A stretch of DNA of 6,180 bases from CALHAX01 sp039816705 (GTDB taxonomy: Bacteria > Pseudomonadota > Alphaproteobacteria > Rhizobiales > CALHAX01), in the NCBI GenBank assembly GCA_039816705.1, contig JBCBXF010000191.1:1-6180 (forward strand), given 5' to 3'. The notes beneath the pieces were generated by a model. It made no database searches. It was not told the DNA's origin and saw only the letters and a program-made list of their open reading frames with translations. Each line of letters begins with the position of its first letter. The first letter of the stretch is position 1. The position numbers and the translations under genes were made by a program. Below, piece by piece: positions 5,084-6,180 of this stretch.

Positions 5084-6180
5084 TCAAAGGAAGTAGGCCA
5101 GCAGACAGCCACCAAGCAAAACAGTCGTCCAGAAAGCCATGTTGCCAGTCGGCCAACGCCGACCCATGACGCCGGCAGGACCATGCGTTGCAGAAAGCTC
5201 GTGCCACAGCCGCGCAACAAGTGATCGCAATGGCTCGAACGTCCCATCAGCGAGCATCTCGCCGGTGCGACGAACAAAGCCCAACGTTCGCGGCAGAGCG
5301 CGTCGATAGAGCCAATCGGTATCGAGCGTGATCGTCAGAGTACGCTGCAGCAGATTGAGCATCAGGAAAAATGCAAGGCCCGAGAAGAGCAGCAGCTGCA
5401 GCTGATACACAACATGATCCGCCGTGTACGCCTCATAGCTCACCGCAAACGGCAGGCGGTCGTACAGCAAGCTTGGCTCAACTCCGATCGCAAGACAACC
5501 GAATGACAGGATCGCCATGGCTGACAGCATGGATCTTGGAGGCTCACCGGGGCGCAGACCGGAGTCCTTTTGGAAGAATACGAACCAAGGGAATTTAATC
5601 CCCGCATGCAGGAACACGCCGGCCGACGCCGCAGCGAGACAAAACCACACGAACCCGAGCTGGCTGTACTGCGCCGCCGATGAGATCAACGATTTTGCCG
5701 GAAACCCGGATGTCAGCGGAAACGCAGAAATCGACAGCGCCCCAATGATCCCAAAAAGACAGGTGAGTGGCATCGTGCGGAACAGCCCACCGACGTCGGT
5801 GCATTTTCGCAGCCCGCCCGTCTGCACCATCACAGCTCCGGCAGACATCAGCAGTAGCGCCTTGTAGATGATATGCGCAAAGGCATGCGCTGCCGCTCCG
5901 TTGAGCGCCAGCTCAGTCCCGATACCAACCGCGGTGACCATGAATCCGACCTGGTTCACGATCGAGTAGGCGAGGATCCGCCGCATGTCATTCTCAAGGA
6001 TCGCAAAGACGATCCCATAGAACACCATGAACAGCCCAACGTAGATCAGCAACTCGGTGCCCGGGTAGCCGCGGATCAGCGTGTAGACCGCTGTTTTCGT
6101 CGTGAATGCGGAGAGAAAAACCATCCCGCTCCACGACGCTTCCGGATAGGCGTCGGGCAACCATGCGGAAAAAGGCGGCG
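5084..6180 (-). CDS. mrpD: Mrp-type cation/proton antiporter subunit D, C-terminal part, cut by the window edge
   Basis: The last 364 residues are visible; the start lies beyond position 6180. The protein belongs to the proton-pumping membrane subunits shared by Mrp antiporters and respiratory complex I. MrpD works in a multi-subunit complex that exchanges Na+ or other cations for protons across the inner membrane. The visible part begins 'PPFSAWLPDAYPEASWSG', followed by 'FTTKTAVYTLIR' (key lysine at visible residue 28), 'ILAYSIVNQVGFM' (about 68-80) and 'HAFAHIIYKALLLMSAG' (His98, His102, Lys106), all classic proton-channel motifs of this family. Many hydrophobic helices follow. After 'LDTDWLYRRALPR' (about 285-297) comes a charged, probably cytoplasmic or amphipathic segment, then a final membrane helix at about 347-364. 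No other mrp gene is in view; the rest of the operon would lie upstream on this strand, beyond the right edge. No clear terminator follows the stop at 5084. A complex I-like subunit of another hydrogenase or antiporter complex cannot be ruled out. Confidence 0.85.
   Translation of the reverse strand, partial: PPFSAWLPDAYPEASWSGMVFLSAFTTKTAVYTLIRGYPGTELLIYVGLFMVFYGIVFAILENDMRRILAYSIVNQVGFMVTAVGIGTELALNGAAAHAFAHIIYKALLLMSAGAVMVQTGGLRKCTDVGGLFRTMPLTCLFGIIGALSISAFPLTSGFPAKSLISSAAQYSQLGFVWFCLAAASAGVFLHAGIKFPWFVFFQKDSGLRPGEPPRSMLSAMAILSFGCLAIGVEPSLLYDRLPFAVSYEAYTADHVVYQLQLLLFSGLAFFLMLNLLQRTLTITLDTDWLYRRALPRTLGFVRRTGEMLADGTFEPLRSLVARLWHELSATHGPAGVMGRRWPTGNMAFWTTVLLGGCLLAYFL

Overview
The window looks like chromosomal core sequence from an alphaproteobacterium, most likely of the order Hyphomicrobiales (the rhizobial group). 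The main reasons are a clear MucR/Ros-type regulator, a DUF5330 protein directly upstream of sufE, and a DUF6456 protein, all families typical of that group. The DNA is GC-rich, and no tRNA, rRNA, CRISPR array, transposase or phage gene was found. Assignments rest on recognising protein motifs by eye; no database search was run.

Layout from left to right: (1) 1-260, minus strand, the N-terminus of a long-chain acyl-CoA synthetase (FadD type) that runs off the left edge. (2) 261-815, a long stretch with no convincing gene, carrying the fadD ribosome binding site and a possible palindromic operator. (3) 816-1628, minus strand, a membrane-anchored protein with two peptidoglycan-binding repeats. 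(4) 1822-2235 and 2343-2753, plus strand, a DUF5330 protein followed by the sulfur-transfer protein SufE. (5) 2764-3783, minus strand, a DUF6456 protein that converges on sufE with only 10 bp between the stop codons, which sit in the two arms of an inverted repeat. (6) 3891-4280, plus strand, a small basic protein of unknown function, divergent from the DUF6456 gene. (7) A bidirectional hairpin terminator at about 4298-4330. (8) 4375-4794, minus strand, mucR, with an AT-rich upstream region holding a candidate promoter and a perfect 12-bp palindrome. (9) 5084-6180, minus strand, the C-terminal part of an Mrp-type cation/proton antiporter subunit D that runs off the right edge.

The genes do not form one pathway. 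They cover fatty-acid activation, cell-envelope binding, Fe-S cluster sulfur delivery, global regulation and ion homeostasis, in several short transcription units. The least understood parts are the DUF5330, DUF6456 and 129-residue proteins. The most interesting readable details are the MucR zinc finger, which lacks two of the four classical metal ligands, and the candidate operators in front of mucR and fadD. I see no strong evidence for a new multi-gene system.
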